Source: Pristionchus mayeri (Eukaryota; Nematoda; Chromadorea; Rhabditida; Neodiplogasteridae). From it: a stretch of 64,000 nucleotides of DNA. The stretch is from positions 39,414,661 to 39,478,660 of the forward strand of contig BTRK01000002.1 of the NCBI GenBank assembly GCA_036245805.1, written 5' to 3'. Under the pieces are notes generated by a model. The model ran no database searches and had not been told where the DNA came from. It saw only the letters and a list, made by a program, of their open reading frames with translations. Position 1 is the stretch's first letter; every line of letters begins with the position of its first letter. The position numbers were made by a program, and so were the translations under genes. Shown here in pieces: positions 1 through 10,941 of the stretch.

Positions 1-265
1 CCGGCGATGATTTTGATGCCTTGAACGAGTCTCTAGGTCCTCTAGAAGCCGAAATCTGAATTTCCGACTTCGATTTTGCAACAAGGCTGCAGCCAATGTG
101 CGACCGAGCAGCAACTTCATTTTTTTATTCTGGATAGGCCTCGGTCCTATCTCAAACATCAGAAAGTTTGACAAGCTGGAAAAAATCTGTGTAAGAATAA
201 CGCTTGTTTGAAAAAGCGAAATTGGAATGCGTCATCACTACGCAATCAGTTATGAGGCACGCGAT
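1..265 (+). repeat. Dispersed repeat, one copy here and an inverted copy near 58.1-58.3 kb
   Basis: The first 265 bases match, in reverse complement and with substitutions and small indels, the stretch at about 58,080-58,345. Shared landmarks are a 'ctagagacccg/cgagtctctag' block, a 'gaccgaggcc'-type block, a 'cacagattttttcc' block and a 'cgtagtgatgacgca' block, in the same relative order. No transposase, terminal repeat or open frame is visible, and the left end may lie outside the window. It is probably a non-autonomous or decayed mobile element of unknown class. Confidence 0.6.
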
Positions 266-613
266 GATGCAATATGTGCATCCTATTCCTCGATCGATTT
301 GGCGCATAGTACCACAACATCCAAATTGCTAAATAGATCAGCGAAAAAAGTTATAGCAAAATAAAAAATCGTTTCAATACTTATTGGCGCTACTGTATTT
401 CCTTCGAATAATTTTTCCAATGTTGAGATGATATTTTTTTCGTTGTGTAGGTAGGTTTTTATTTTAAAGGAAATGGAGTTTGCGATAGAACAATACATGT
501 ATTATTTTCAACTACTCCATACAAAAACGTAACACAATGTGTTGAATGTTCCAATCAAACAAATTATGATATTATGCTAAAAATATAATATTACTTCATA
601 CACTGAAGAATTG

Positions 614-2959
614 TTACTTGAACAGTAGCTGTCCAAAGAAAATAGCCAGACAGATGAACATCGCAATAATTATGAAATTATTTGCGAGATAGAGACCTCC
701 CTATAAAAAGAGTATTATTTGAATAATATAATTATGAAAAATCAGCTTTTGAAAAATTGTCTAACCTCATTGATTCCACCACTCTCTGTTTCTTTCTCCT
801 CCTCATTCTCCACATTTTCTTCTATATCCTCGAACAGTTTGACAAATGATGTGCTCTTCCTACAGAACGGGCAGAGAAGACGGCCGTTTTTCTGCAATTA
901 TATATAACATATACATATATGTATATAATAACATATACATATATGCATATTATAACATATATGCATATTAGATTTTCGCAGCAACAAAATGCAAACAATT
1001 ATTTTATTTTCGCAGCAACACATATAAAAAAAAATATTTTATTTTAATTACCTCCATTTGGAGCACACACGCCATGCATAGAATATGGCCACAACCGAGA
1101 ACCGCTCGGCTTTCAGGCGATCTCACACAACAAATATTGCACCGATGAGAATAGGAGAGGGAAGTGCTGAATTGGATTTATTATTATTTCGCAAGCTACC
1201 TGTTTGTGATTTTTTTCTAGGAAAAATGAAACTTTCACTCACTTTTTCTGATCCCTCTCTCGAATTCTCGCAATCCTCTCTTCTTTCGGTGCTTTATTTA
1301 GAACTCGAACATAGTTCGCTGCGACGAAATTCTTCATAGCCTCATTGACTGAATCCATCAGACCCCTCTCGTCATCGACTTGATGAGCTGCAAATAGACA
1401 ATTTATATTGAAATATTGGATTATTATTTATAATACTTTATTTTCCAGAATATGTTTTCTTAAGTATCAGGTTGTAACATAAGTTTTGTCGCGTCCAATC
1501 TCTTATGCATTTTAACCTCAGAAATTCTTCGAATTAATTTAATCTCAATTTCGTTATTCATCATCAGTGAGGGCCTTCGTACTCTTTCTTACGCGCTTTA
1601 CTTCAGTCCTGTCAAGGCAGTTGAGGAGGCACATTTGTCAGACAAAGTTGTACTGAGATAAGGATTACAAATCATTTTCACGCATCAGCTCTTCTTGAAA
1701 AGGATAAATTATGCCGATTTTGTGAGATTTGCGTAAAGTACTACATATGTGCATAATTTTGAACCACACACGGATAATGCCAAACGAAAATCGTTCTAGA
1801 AATGTAGACGAGTTTGTATAATGTGGATGGTTGGTGACGGTCGCGAAAACTTTCGCAAGCCGAATTTTCTTCTCAATAGATATCCAGATCCAAATAGTGG
1901 TGGAATATAGTTCACCCAAAGTGGTCAGTATGCAGACAAAGTTTGGGGTAGATTGGGTTCTGTTGAGATAAGTGGCTCCATTCAGAACGATGGTATGTAA
2001 ATTAAACTAATGAAATCGGCACTTTGTTCATATTCCTACCTCGCTCACATGTTAAATATCTGATTTGTTGTGTCCATCCTAACCATAAACCCTTCCCTTA
2101 CTAGTATATAATTGGGATAAGTTTGGAAATAAATAGCTTTTGAATGACAATCTTTAATTCGAAACACCTAAACGCATATTTTGGTAAAATTGTGCGCGAA
2201 TTGAATTAATAAAAATTCAAATTTCCCACAAGTGGAGTGTTCTTTCTCTCACTTGTTTAATGACAAATTATAACTCCATGAGTAGTAATTGGAACGCACG
2301 TATGTTAGTCACTGTTGTTGCAATTCTGGATTCAGAAGAGTTGGTCAAGTTGGCTACGAATCAGCGGCTAACCTTACACTCAGTGAAGTATATCTTTGAT
2401 TCCGCTCAACATAGCGCCATATCTGGCGTATATTTTGAAAGAGCATTGACGGGGTATATCACCATGCTGTAGAAGTTTGGTTCATTATTCATCTCTGCGA
2501 ACTAGCACCTGATCAAACGAATTAAAAAAAATCTGCACCAAATTTAAATCAGTTCATATTAATATTTTTCGCATAGCCAGCGTGCGCAGTTCAGCTCTAC
2601 CCTATGGTTTGAATGTGCATGAACACCCCAAACATATACTAGGAGGTCAGGCATTGATAATGTTTGAGAAGTATCCTTCATGGAAATATTGTGAACCTCC
2701 GAAATGCGACAAAACTTATGTTACAACCTAATATTAACTATTCAATTTGCACATGTTCATGAAATAAATCATGAAGGTGTTGCTGAATACAAATATTGCA
2801 CCAACCTATGATGACTTGCGTGGAGAAACGGTGGTTTTTGTGAACTTGCTCATCGCCGTAGAGAGTGTGGCTGTTTCTGAGGATTTCTACGAATCTTTCG
2901 GACGTCTTCAAATTGCTAAGCTTGGCACTCGCGAAATTTAGCTGAGGCTGTCCTGACAT
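614..2959 (-). CDS. RING-finger protein with C-terminal transmembrane anchor (putative E3 ubiquitin ligase)
   Basis: Five exons close in phase: 2959-2806, 1387-1243, 1166-1052, 891-766 and 700-614, giving about 208 residues. The ATG at 2959 opens an N-terminal region without a known domain, followed by a charged helix-like segment. Exon 3 holds the first RING half, with a CNICC start and a CGHILCMAC core. Exon 4 supplies the last metal pair (CPFC) and then an acidic, Glu-rich stretch. The last exon encodes a hydrophobic segment of about 20 residues (core IIIAMFICLAIFFG) just before the stop, so the protein is probably anchored in a membrane with the RING facing the cytosol. RING proteins of this layout are usually E3 ligases; the substrate is unknown. 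The long first intron holds a mariner-like non-autonomous element. It starts about 275 bp after the end of the astacin gene on the same strand, so co-transcription is possible but unproven. Confidence 0.8.
895..975. repeat. AT-rich imperfect (TATATG/CATATA) simple repeat
   Basis: A run of alternating 'acatatacatatatg' and 'catattataacatat' units lies in the intron between RING exons 3 and 4, immediately before a duplicated 'ttttcgcagcaaca' sequence. It is a simple repeat with no further function visible. Confidence 0.6.
1467..2731. mobile_element. Non-autonomous element with mariner-like terminal inverted repeats
   Basis: The ends are a near-perfect inverted repeat of about 26 bp: left 'tcaggttgtaacataagttt' and so on, right its complement ending 'gttacaacctaa'. 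They are flanked by TA dinucleotides at 1465-1466 and 2732-2733. The length of about 1,265 bp is that of a mariner element. I can see no transposase reading frame or D,D34D motif inside, so the copy is either internally replaced or decayed beyond recognition. It sits in the first intron of the RING gene. Confidence 0.6.
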
Positions 2960-3234
2960 TCTACAAAAATCAAATTATCCTAAGAATACTGGAAAAAAAA
3001 CTATGTTAGATGAACACTTCAAGCTAGAGATTAGTTGTGTGTATCGACGAATATTTTCTGATCTTTATAATCTATTGGATGCTTCCGGTCTGAGGTTGGA
3101 AACCAACCACATCCTGATGATCGGAAGAGTATGGTCAATGATTATACCCCCTGGGCTTCCTTCGTTAAGTTGTCATTTGCTGGGCTGATATTTTCACCGT
3201 GACGAGAACTCATTGCGCGAACATAAGGGTAGTT

Positions 3235-6200
3235 TTATTCAATAACAATAACGCATTCTTCAACTGACAAAAAAAATGGATATAAAGCGATATAGACTAC
3301 AGAATAAGTAACTTTGGCGTCGAAAGGCATGCCCGGAGCGGCATAGGCCTTGTATCTGAACAGTCAGTTGTATTAACCGAGTAAGAACTGAATTTTCAAT
3401 CACCCGATCACGTTCGTTTTAGAAATGAACGACGTGTTTTCGTCTTTAGTGCAGCAGAAACTGAAAAGTGTCATGATATCCAATTAAAATGTTAAAATAG
3501 AATCCATACTGTATAAATTTACGAAAGGTACATCTTTCCCATTGTAGTCAAATCTCTTCTCGTTGTCCACAAATTCCGCGCCCACAAATGGGCATCCCAA
3601 ATAGCACGGTAGTGCTCCGAACACTGCATAGATCTGGTTGATGGTAACCTTGATTCGCTTCCCCATGGGTGCCTAAAGCTGTACATTTTTAGCATCGAAG
3701 ATGTTGTTCTAACTCTGATAATTTTCGGCGCATCCTTGCCGAACTTGTCCCGGTTGTAGTTATCGGTGTTGTAGATTTTCGAGATGGAAAGAGGTGTTCC
3801 CAGGTCTCTGAAATTTCAAAATGTATGTGACGGCGGTTGCGTAATAATCGAACAAGGTCTGGCACATCGATTTTTCGAAAACTTGTGGAAATGGGTTTTC
3901 GAGGGTGCTCATTAACATGATCATGTTTATTTTGCACCAACTCGACCGTTTAAGCCAGGCTGCATGTAGGCTGCATCTACCTTTACGTCCATAACTCATG
4001 CACCGATTGTGGAATAAATTTCAAATTTGTACAGTGATAAAATGAGACACCTACGACTCCAATGATGCTAAATTTGCATATTTTATTACATGCAACAATA
4101 TGAAAAATCCGGTTCTCGAGCATATGGCAAAAACCGAAACTGAGAATTGCATGAGGAGATGCGTCTCGAACCAGGGACCATTTTTCGTATGCAGGGTATG
4201 TAGTTAGAAGTCCGCGTTTTCATGTCACACATCATTTTATAAGTAATTTATCGCCCCTGGACCGCCCTACCTACGCAAACAGTGACGAATGCGAATGTGT
4301 TTCACTCTCAAATATACTCTCCGCCACCCTCGACTCACAATAATTTAATCTGAGTTTATAGTTGAGAGTGAAACATAGACGCATTCGTCACTCTTTGTGC
4401 AGTTTGGGCGGTCCAGATACGATAAATGACCTATAAAATGATGCGTAACATAAAAACGCGGACTGCTAACCCCATACCCTGCATACGAAAAATGATCCCG
4501 GGTTCGAATCGCATCTCCTCATGCTATTCTCAGCTTCGGTTTTTGCCATATATTCGAGAACCGATTTTTCCTGATGTTGCATGAAATAAATTATGTTAAT
4601 TTAGTGTCGTTACAGTCGTAGGTATCTCATTGTATCACTCTACAAATTTGAAGTTGATTCCTCAATCGGTTCATGAGTTATGGACGTAAAGGTAGATGCA
4701 GCCTACATGCAGCCTGGCTTAACCGGTCGAGTTGGTGCAAAATACCGCCGTCATGTACATTTTCTTGGGCATAACTTACTGAAGATGTGCTTGATATCGT
4801 TGTCTTTGGTAAGTTACAGTTGGTGCCATAGTGGAAATCGGTGCATACACAACTGAAAATATGTATATTCTTGTTTGACGAATTCATTTACTTACGCATT
4901 GCAATCTTTGGGAGAGGGGTATCCACCGTTCAGACAACTCACTTGTTTTGGACAGTTTTCTAAAAAGTGGATGATTTGAAGCAATTAAATGACATTTTTT
5001 TCTACCCGAGCAATTGTACAGCAAATTGATCATCTGGTAGTCGTTGAAGGTCATGTACTTACGCTAAAATATTGGGGTGTCCGGAAAGTTCGTATAATTT
5101 TTTGTTTTTATTTTTTATTCAATGCTTTACAATTCTCAGTGACCAATGTATGCCACCTTCTTTCTCACTACCTCCCTCCAGCGATTGGGCAGGGTCTCGA
5201 TTCCTCTCTTCCAGAATGCGGGTTTCTTCGAGACCGCCCAGTTCACGAAAGCCCTCACAACTTCATCTCGATTCTTGAACTTCTTTCCTTTGCAGAAGTC
5301 AGAGAGAGAACGGAAGCAGTGGTAGTCGCATGGGGAGATATCCGGGGAATACGGTGGATGGGGAATCCTCTCGATCTTCAGCTCGTCCATTTTCTTCTGG
5401 GTCATCTTCGCTCGATGTGGGCGAGCTTTGTCCATCAGAAGAAGAATTTTGCCCTGGTTCAGGAGTCTGGGAGGGACTCTGATCGCGACATCTTCCAGTT
5501 GTTCAGAGAAGAGGTCGGCATTGATGCTGGTGCCAGGGGCGAGGATCTCCCAGTAGATGGGACCGAGCACTGAGAAGAAGAAGCAGAGGAGTTCCTTCTT
5601 TCCGTGCTCTTCCTTCTTCGGGACGGGCGTGGGCTTCTCATCTGCATCCACCCATTGCAGTCTCCTCACAGGGTTATCGTACGTGATCCACTTCTCATCT
5701 GTAGCGATGATGGAATTGACCCATCGAAGATTGGATCTACGATGGAGTAATTCCCGACAGACTTGAACACGATTTTTCAGCTGTTCGGGGGAGAGGTCAT
5801 GGGGATTCACTTGTGGGAGTTTCGGCTTCTTCCCAGATCGATGGAGGATATCGGACACCGTTGATCTGGGAGTACCAGTATCCTTCTTCAACTCACGCAC
5901 ACTGGACATGGGCTTGCGCTTCAGTGTGCGGAGAACGAGAGGCTGATCGAGGAAGGGAGGGCGTCCAGAGCGGGGTTGATCATCGAGACCAAACTCCCTT
6001 TCTTGAAGCGGGAGAACCACTTATAGCAGAAGAGTATGGACGGGGCGTCAGCTCCTTCCGACTGGGCCTGGGCAGAGTGGGCCTCCTTGACGGATCGGCC
6101 AAGACGGTAGCAATGAAGTAAAACTGCTCGGAGGTAGAGATGGGAGTCCATCACAAGAATCAATGTAGCAACTAGGAGACTGATTAAATCCTCTCACTAC

Positions 6201-9200
6201 TCAACTTCAGAATGATGCAATACATTGTTGACAAACAGATTGCGCAATCACTGCATTTGATCGCGAACTGACTTTTTTCCGAAGCATTATACGAACTTTC
6301 CGGACACCCCAATAGTATTATTTGCGTTTCGGAGTTTTAAAACCGGGTCATGATATTTACAGACTTCGATGCCCACATTTCAACATTTGGAGTGGAAATT
6401 GCCTACTTGTCCCATCGTGTTGATGTAGTCTGTCTCAGATGCTACTATGACTGGATCACCATTGATAGAGAAGTCAACTGATAAGGGATATTAGAATTTT
6501 CAATCGCATATTTTGTGGTATTATTCTAAAATAGTTCAGTAAATTTTCAAACTATTCAATAAAAAAACACTTCCCGACCTCGCTTCTGTTTAAGAGTAAA
6601 CTGCTCATGCATTTCCATATCACGGGTATCACGAGTCAGTGGAGGTGGCCGGGAACAATTTGCAAAAAAGTTTGTCGTAACTTGTCGTTGTTATAGTGGG
6701 AGAGTATCCTAGAGAAGACGTATTGAAATTTCTAGGTCATTTGTCCTAGAGCCGGCTTTTAGGAATTGTCCGGTTTTGAATCCGGCTATACTGTATTTCA
6801 TCTCCTGGATGAGCTAGGAAAGTGGGATGTTGCTCAAAATGATCGTAAAATTATTTTGAGAAACTTTTATGTTTTGACCAAAGTTTAAAGATCAAAGATC
6901 AAAAAGTCATGTTCGAAAAACCATTTTTGGAGTTAAATCATAAATCGTGCCGCTTTTGTGAGATACCATTTTCCAGAATTTTATTACAGAATATGCAAGT
7001 ATAAGTACCCCTCTACATATTAAAAATATAAAATCGAGTTTTTGAATATGGGTGTTTTTTGCAATTTGCCTCTGAACATCGAGAAATTGCATTTTTTTGG
7101 AAAAGCATAATGTTGTATCTCAGCTCCTAGATGAACTAGAGAGATGGAATTGGGCTTAAATATTCGGACAATTATTTCGATACATTCTGTGGTTTAACTG
7201 ATTTTGCAATATCAACGATGAAAGATCCGAGATTTTTTGTCGATAGACCGCTTTTACAGATAAAGATTACACCGTACTGCTCTTGCGAGATACCATTTTC
7301 CAGAATTGTTTGGCAGAATATGCAAGTACGAGTGGCCATCTATGCAATACAGATGGAAAATCAATTTTTCGAATATGGGTCTTCTATGAAATTTTGCTCT
7401 GAACATCGAAAAAATGCATTTTTTGAAATAATCAATTCTCATTATTACCTTTGAAACTTGTCTGATCTGGTTAATATTGTACTTACTGAATATCATATAC
7501 ACTAGATTCCGAAAAACATAGGTCATATGTCCCGGAGCCGTCATAATGAGAATTTATATTTTAAAAAAATATTATTTTTGTCGACCTTTAGAGCTAAATT
7601 TCATAAAATACCCATATTATTGGGGTGTCCAGAAAGTTCGTATAATGCTTCGGAAAAAAGTCAGTTCGCGATCAAATGCAGTGATTGCGCAATCTGTTTG
7701 TCAACAATGTATTGCATCATTCTGACGTTGAGTAGTGAGAGGATTTAATCAGTCTCCTAGTTGCTACATTGATTCTTGTGATGGACTCCCATCTCTACCT
7801 CCGAGCAGTTTTACTTCATTACTACCGTCTTGGCCGATCCGTGAATGAGGCCCACTCTGCCCTGGCCCAGCCGGAAGGAGCTGACGCCCCCTCCATACCC
7901 TTCTGCTATAAGTGGTTCTCCCGCTTCAAGAAAGGGGAGTTTGGTCTCGATGATCAACCCCGCTCTGGACGCCCTCCCTCAATCGATCAGCCTCTCGTTC
8001 TCCGCACACTGAAGCGCAAGCCCATGGCCAGTGTGCGTGAGTTGAAGAAGGAAACTGGTACTCCCAGATCAACGGTGTCCGATATCCTCCATCGATCTGG
8101 GAAGAAGCCGAAACTCCCACAACAGCTGAAAAATCGTGTTCAAGTCTGTCGGGAATTACTCCATCGTAGATCCAATCTTCGATGGGTCAATTCCATCATC
8201 GCTACAGATGAGAAGTGGATCACGTACGATAACCCTGTGAGGAGACTGTAATGGGTGGATGCAGATGAGAAGCCCACGCCCGTCCCGAAGAAGGAAGAGC
8301 ACGGAAAGAAGGAACTCCTCTGCTTCTTCTTCTCAGTGCTCGGTCCCATCTACTGGGAGATCCTCGCCCCTGGCACCAGCATCAATGCCGACCTCTTCTC
8401 TGAACAAGTGGAAGATGTCGCGATCAGAGTCCCTCCCAGACTCCTGAACCAGGGCAAAATTCTTCTTCTGATGGACAATGCTCGCCCACATCGAGCGAAG
8501 ATGACCCAGAAGAAAATGGACGAGCTGAAGATCGAGAGGATTCCCCATCCACCGTATTCCCCGGATCTCTCCCCATGCGACTACCACTGCTTCCGCTCTC
8601 TCTCTGACTTCTGCAAGGGAAAGAAGTTCAAGAATCGAGATGAAGTTGTGAGGGCTTTCGTGAACTGGGCGGTCTCGAAGAAACCCGCATTCTGGAAGAG
8701 AGGAATCGAGACCCTGCCCAATCGCTGGAGGGAGGTAGTGAGAAAGAAGGGGGCATACATTGGTCACTGAGAATTGTAAAGCAATGAATAAAATATAAAA
8801 ACAAAAAATTGTACGAACTTTCCGGACACCCCAATACAAAACTCGCTTTTCTAACTTTATTGTGTTGATGGGCACTTTTAGTTTCGTATTCCGCCAACCA
8901 AGTCTGGAAAATGGTATCTCACCAGAGCGGTACGTTTAAATTTTGGATCAAAGATTATGGTCGAGTAACCACATTTGGGGTAAACATTGACCCGTATGGG
9001 TCTTGCGAGATACCATTTTCCAGACTAGGTTTGCGGAATAGGAGAGTACAAGTACCCATCTACACAATACAGTTAGAAAAGCGAGTTTTGTAATATGGGT
9101 ATTCTATGAAATTTAGCTCGAAAGGTCGAAAAAAATAATATTAAAAAAAAATATCAATTCTCATTATGACGGCTCCTGGACACGTGACCTATGTTTTTCG

Positions 9201-10901
9201 AAATCTAGTGTCCATGATATTCAGTAAGTACAAAATTAACCAGATCAGACAAGTTTCAACATTATTTTTTTCCAAAAAAAATGCAATTTGTCGATGTTCA
9301 GAGGCAAATTGCAAAAAACACCCATATTCAAAAACTCGATTTTATATTTTTAATATGTAGAGGGGTACTTATACTTGCATATTCTGTAATAAAATTCTGG
9401 AAAATGGTATCTCACAAATGCGGAAAATGGTATCTCACAAAATTTATTATTTAACTCCAAAAATGGTTTTTCGAACATAACTTTTTGAGCTTTGATCTTT
9501 AAACTTTGCTCAAAACATAAAAGTTTCTTAAAATAATTTTACGATCAATTTTACGAGCAACATCCCACTTCCTTAGCTCGTCTGGGAGATAAAATACAGT
9601 ATAGCCGGATTCAAAACCGGAAAATTCCTAAAAGCCGGCTTTAGGACCAATGACCTAGAAATTTCAATAAGTCTTCTCTAGGATATTTTCCCACCATACT
9701 GAGATCCTGGATCAAAGAAACTTTTTGCAAATTATTCCCGAGTAGGTGAATTTTCCACCACTGACTCGTGATACACGTGATATAATATGTCATTGAGATA
9801 CTTACAGGCTCCGTAATGCAAATCACTTCCGTAGTCGTATGCAACGCCAAAGTTGTTGTTGTCTGCATCGCTTAGCTAAAATACGCATAGCAGAATATCA
9901 AAATAAGAGCAAATCAGTCACCTTCACAAAGTTGTGAATGGTATCTGGCGCAATTGCAGCAAAATTTACTGTGATATGAGCATCGCGGTCTTTTCTAAAT
10001 TGCGCTCTAAAAATAATAAATCAATCGATAGAATTGCCTGTTCTGAGTGTGATCTATGCCGAGGGCGTGTGTAATTTCGTGGGCGATTATTCCAACCTAC
10101 AATTAGGTTGCTTTCGAAAACAATTTATTGAAACTCACAAGTTCACATCCAGTATCGATGGATATTTTCTGGAAGCTGCCAAACTGTCGTCCAATAAAGG
10201 AATAACAACCTCCACCTCGAAAGAATTGCAACTGAAATTGCAGCATGTATCAATAAACTATTTACTCACAACAGGGCACCATTCTTGATAAGACCAAATA
10301 AATGTTCCTGGAATTTGTTTTTTTGGGATAATACTGACCTGAGTGCCGACATTCGAGTTCTCCTTGAAGCTCAGACAAGTATTGTCTGCGATCTTTTGAG
10401 TTGCAGTTCGAATCAACTTTTTGGTTGATTCCTCTGAATGAAAATAGTGATACGATATTAAAATTATCATGATATTGATAATGATATGAATGTATTCCTA
10501 CAAGTTCGATAAACGTGCTCACCAATATCACTTGAAATAACGAATCCAATTGGCTGTGTTTTGCTCCATCTCATCGATGTGACAACTGGAGCACCGCGTT
10601 TGTGGCGAATGTTATTCTGACCGTGTATGCTCACTAATTTGATATTGGTTGACCGACTCAGAAATAAATCCAGCTCACATGTGAATCGGGGTCTGCCTTA
10701 GCGGCTACTCTTCTGAAATCGTCTGGAGAGATCATTACATCTCCCTGCAATGATATCGTTCACGTTTCTTTTATAAATTCTCGTGTACGTTGTAAAGGAA
10801 TTGCGAAAGCGGAGCGTTGATTTCTGCAACGGATGGTCGATCAATCTCCGTTCCCTCCAGTCGTGCAGACATCGCTTTCTGTTCAATTTCAATCCAATTG
10901 T
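3235..10901 (-). CDS. Astacin-family (M12A) zinc metalloprotease with EGF-like and CUB-like modules; 5' end and part of CUB unresolved
   Basis: Readable exons: 10901-10789 and 10744-10679 (prodomain, ending LYN-GDVMISPDDF), 10616-10523 (RHKRGAP, a furin-like activation site), 10433-10339, 10231-10139 (GGGCYSFIGRQ), 10096-10038 (HEITHALGIDH, the HExxHxxGxxH zinc site), 10006-9922, 9875-9806 (YDYGSDLHYG, the Met-turn region), 6477-6407, 5063-5006 (NDYQMINLLYNC), 4959-4896 and 4852-4780 (EGF-like, CLNGGYPSPKDC then CVCTDFHYGTNC). These twelve join in phase. CUB-like pieces follow at 3672-3487 (APMGKRIKVTIN), about 3460-3400 (FCCTKDENTSF) and about 3356-3235, but their junctions do not all resolve. 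The signal-peptide exon upstream of 10,901 was not found. Astacins are secreted, prodomain-activated zinc endopeptidases; nematode members act on matrix, cuticle or hatching substrates. One intron uses a GC donor (10,037). The Met-turn Met is replaced by Leu. Introns carry two mariners and two palindromic elements. Confidence 0.85.
3928..4746. mobile_element. Fold-back (palindromic) element in an astacin intron, with tRNA-Ser(GCU)-like sequence in each arm
   Basis: Two arms of roughly 400 bp are diverged reverse complements around an axis near 4,340. The left outer end reads 'ttttgcaccaactcgacc' and the right 'cgagttggtgcaaaat'. Each arm contains a segment recalling the 3' half of a tRNA-Ser(GCU): in the right arm 'ggactgctaacc' followed by 'gggttcgaatcgcatctcct' (4,463-4,522). 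The left arm has a more mutated version. A related single-arm sequence occurs in opposite orientation at about 52,070-52,200. No protein is encoded. The class is uncertain; it could be a MITE or a tRNA-derived SINE that has become inverted. Confidence 0.65.
5072..6312 (-). mobile_element. mariner element, copy 1
   Basis: The ends are the inverted repeat 'ttggggtgtccggaaagttc' (at 5,072) and its complement (ending 6,312), flanked by TA at 5,070-5,071 and 6,313-6,314. The 1,241 bp length is typical of mariner. It lies in the astacin intron between exons 6407-6477 and 5006-5063, with its end only 8 bp from the acceptor of the latter. It encodes a frameshifted D,D34D transposase on the minus strand. 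A second copy of the same family lies inverted at 7,620-8,834. Confidence 0.95.
5136..6163 (-). pseudogene. mariner transposase (copy 1), frameshifted
   Basis: The reading starts at 6163 and shows the usual mariner N-terminal helix-turn-helix region, then shifts frame near 6,000. There a run of G residues after the RFKKG codons is one base shorter than in copy 2. From there to 5136 the frame is open. Catalytic landmarks are ATDEKW (first Asp), LLMDKARPH (second Asp) and YSPDISPCDYH (third Asp), with 34 residues between the second and third: the D,D34D signature. The N normally found after the second Asp is K here, whereas copy 2 has N. It would catalyse cut-and-paste transposition at TA sites if intact; as written it is inactive. 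Confidence 0.92.
7620..8834 (+). mobile_element. mariner element, copy 2
   Basis: The terminal inverted repeats match copy 1 ('ttggggtgtcc' at 7,620; 'ggacaccccaa' ending 8,834). TA target sites lie at 7,618-7,619 and 8,835-8,836, and the length is 1,215 bp. It is inverted relative to copy 1 and sits inside the palindromic element, so it inserted after that element formed. It differs from copy 1 by a 27 bp deletion and a nonsense codon in its transposase. Confidence 0.95.
7769..8770 (+). pseudogene. mariner transposase (copy 2), nonsense mutation and internal deletion
   Basis: The frame is open from the ATG at 7769, through GEFGLDDQPRSGRPP (the region frameshifted in copy 1), to a TAA at 8249-8251, where copy 1 has CAA in the RRLQWVDAD context. 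It then continues in the same frame to 8770. Relative to copy 1 it lacks nine codons after KKPKLPQ. Catalytic motifs ATDEKW, LLMDNARPH and YSPDLSPCDYH are all present with D,D34D spacing. It belongs to the same subfamily as copy 1, and each copy is inactivated by different lesions, so both descend from an active element rather than from each other. Confidence 0.93.
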
Positions 10902-10941
10902 CTGCATTTTGTTGAAAGCAATGAATGTATTTTGATTTCAG

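Larger units (their letters stand above)
6617..9785. mobile_element. Large palindromic (fold-back) element in an astacin intron, interrupted by mariner copy 2
   Basis: Left arm about 6,617-7,618 and right arm about 8,837-9,785 are reverse complements with scattered differences. Matching landmarks are 'atcacgagtcagtgg' and 'ccactgactcgtgat', 'agccggcttttagg' and 'aaagccggctttagg', and 'gaatatgggtgttttttgc' and its complement. Within each arm shorter inverted or direct versions of 'gagataccattttccaga' recur. Mariner copy 2 has landed near the centre, in the palindrome loop. A further diverged single copy of this family is seen near 58,880-59,140. No coding capacity is visible, so this is a non-autonomous fold-back repeat. 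Confidence 0.8.

Noticed and set aside
4463..4522. A functional tRNA-Ser(GCU) gene
   Set aside because: Only the anticodon-arm-like and T-arm-like parts are visible. There is no A box, acceptor pairing is not evident, and the spacing is too long, so it is reported as tRNA-like sequence only.
10270..10307. Extra astacin exon between the 10,339 and 10,231 exons
   Set aside because: It has plausible splice sites, but including it breaks the phase; joining its neighbours directly gives the expected astacin sequence.
10833..10941. Start codon and frame running into the zinc-finger exon on the plus strand
   Set aside because: The same bases read on the minus strand give the astacin prodomain exon in phase with its neighbours, and a TTTCAG acceptor precedes the finger, so the upstream plus-strand frame is probably chance.
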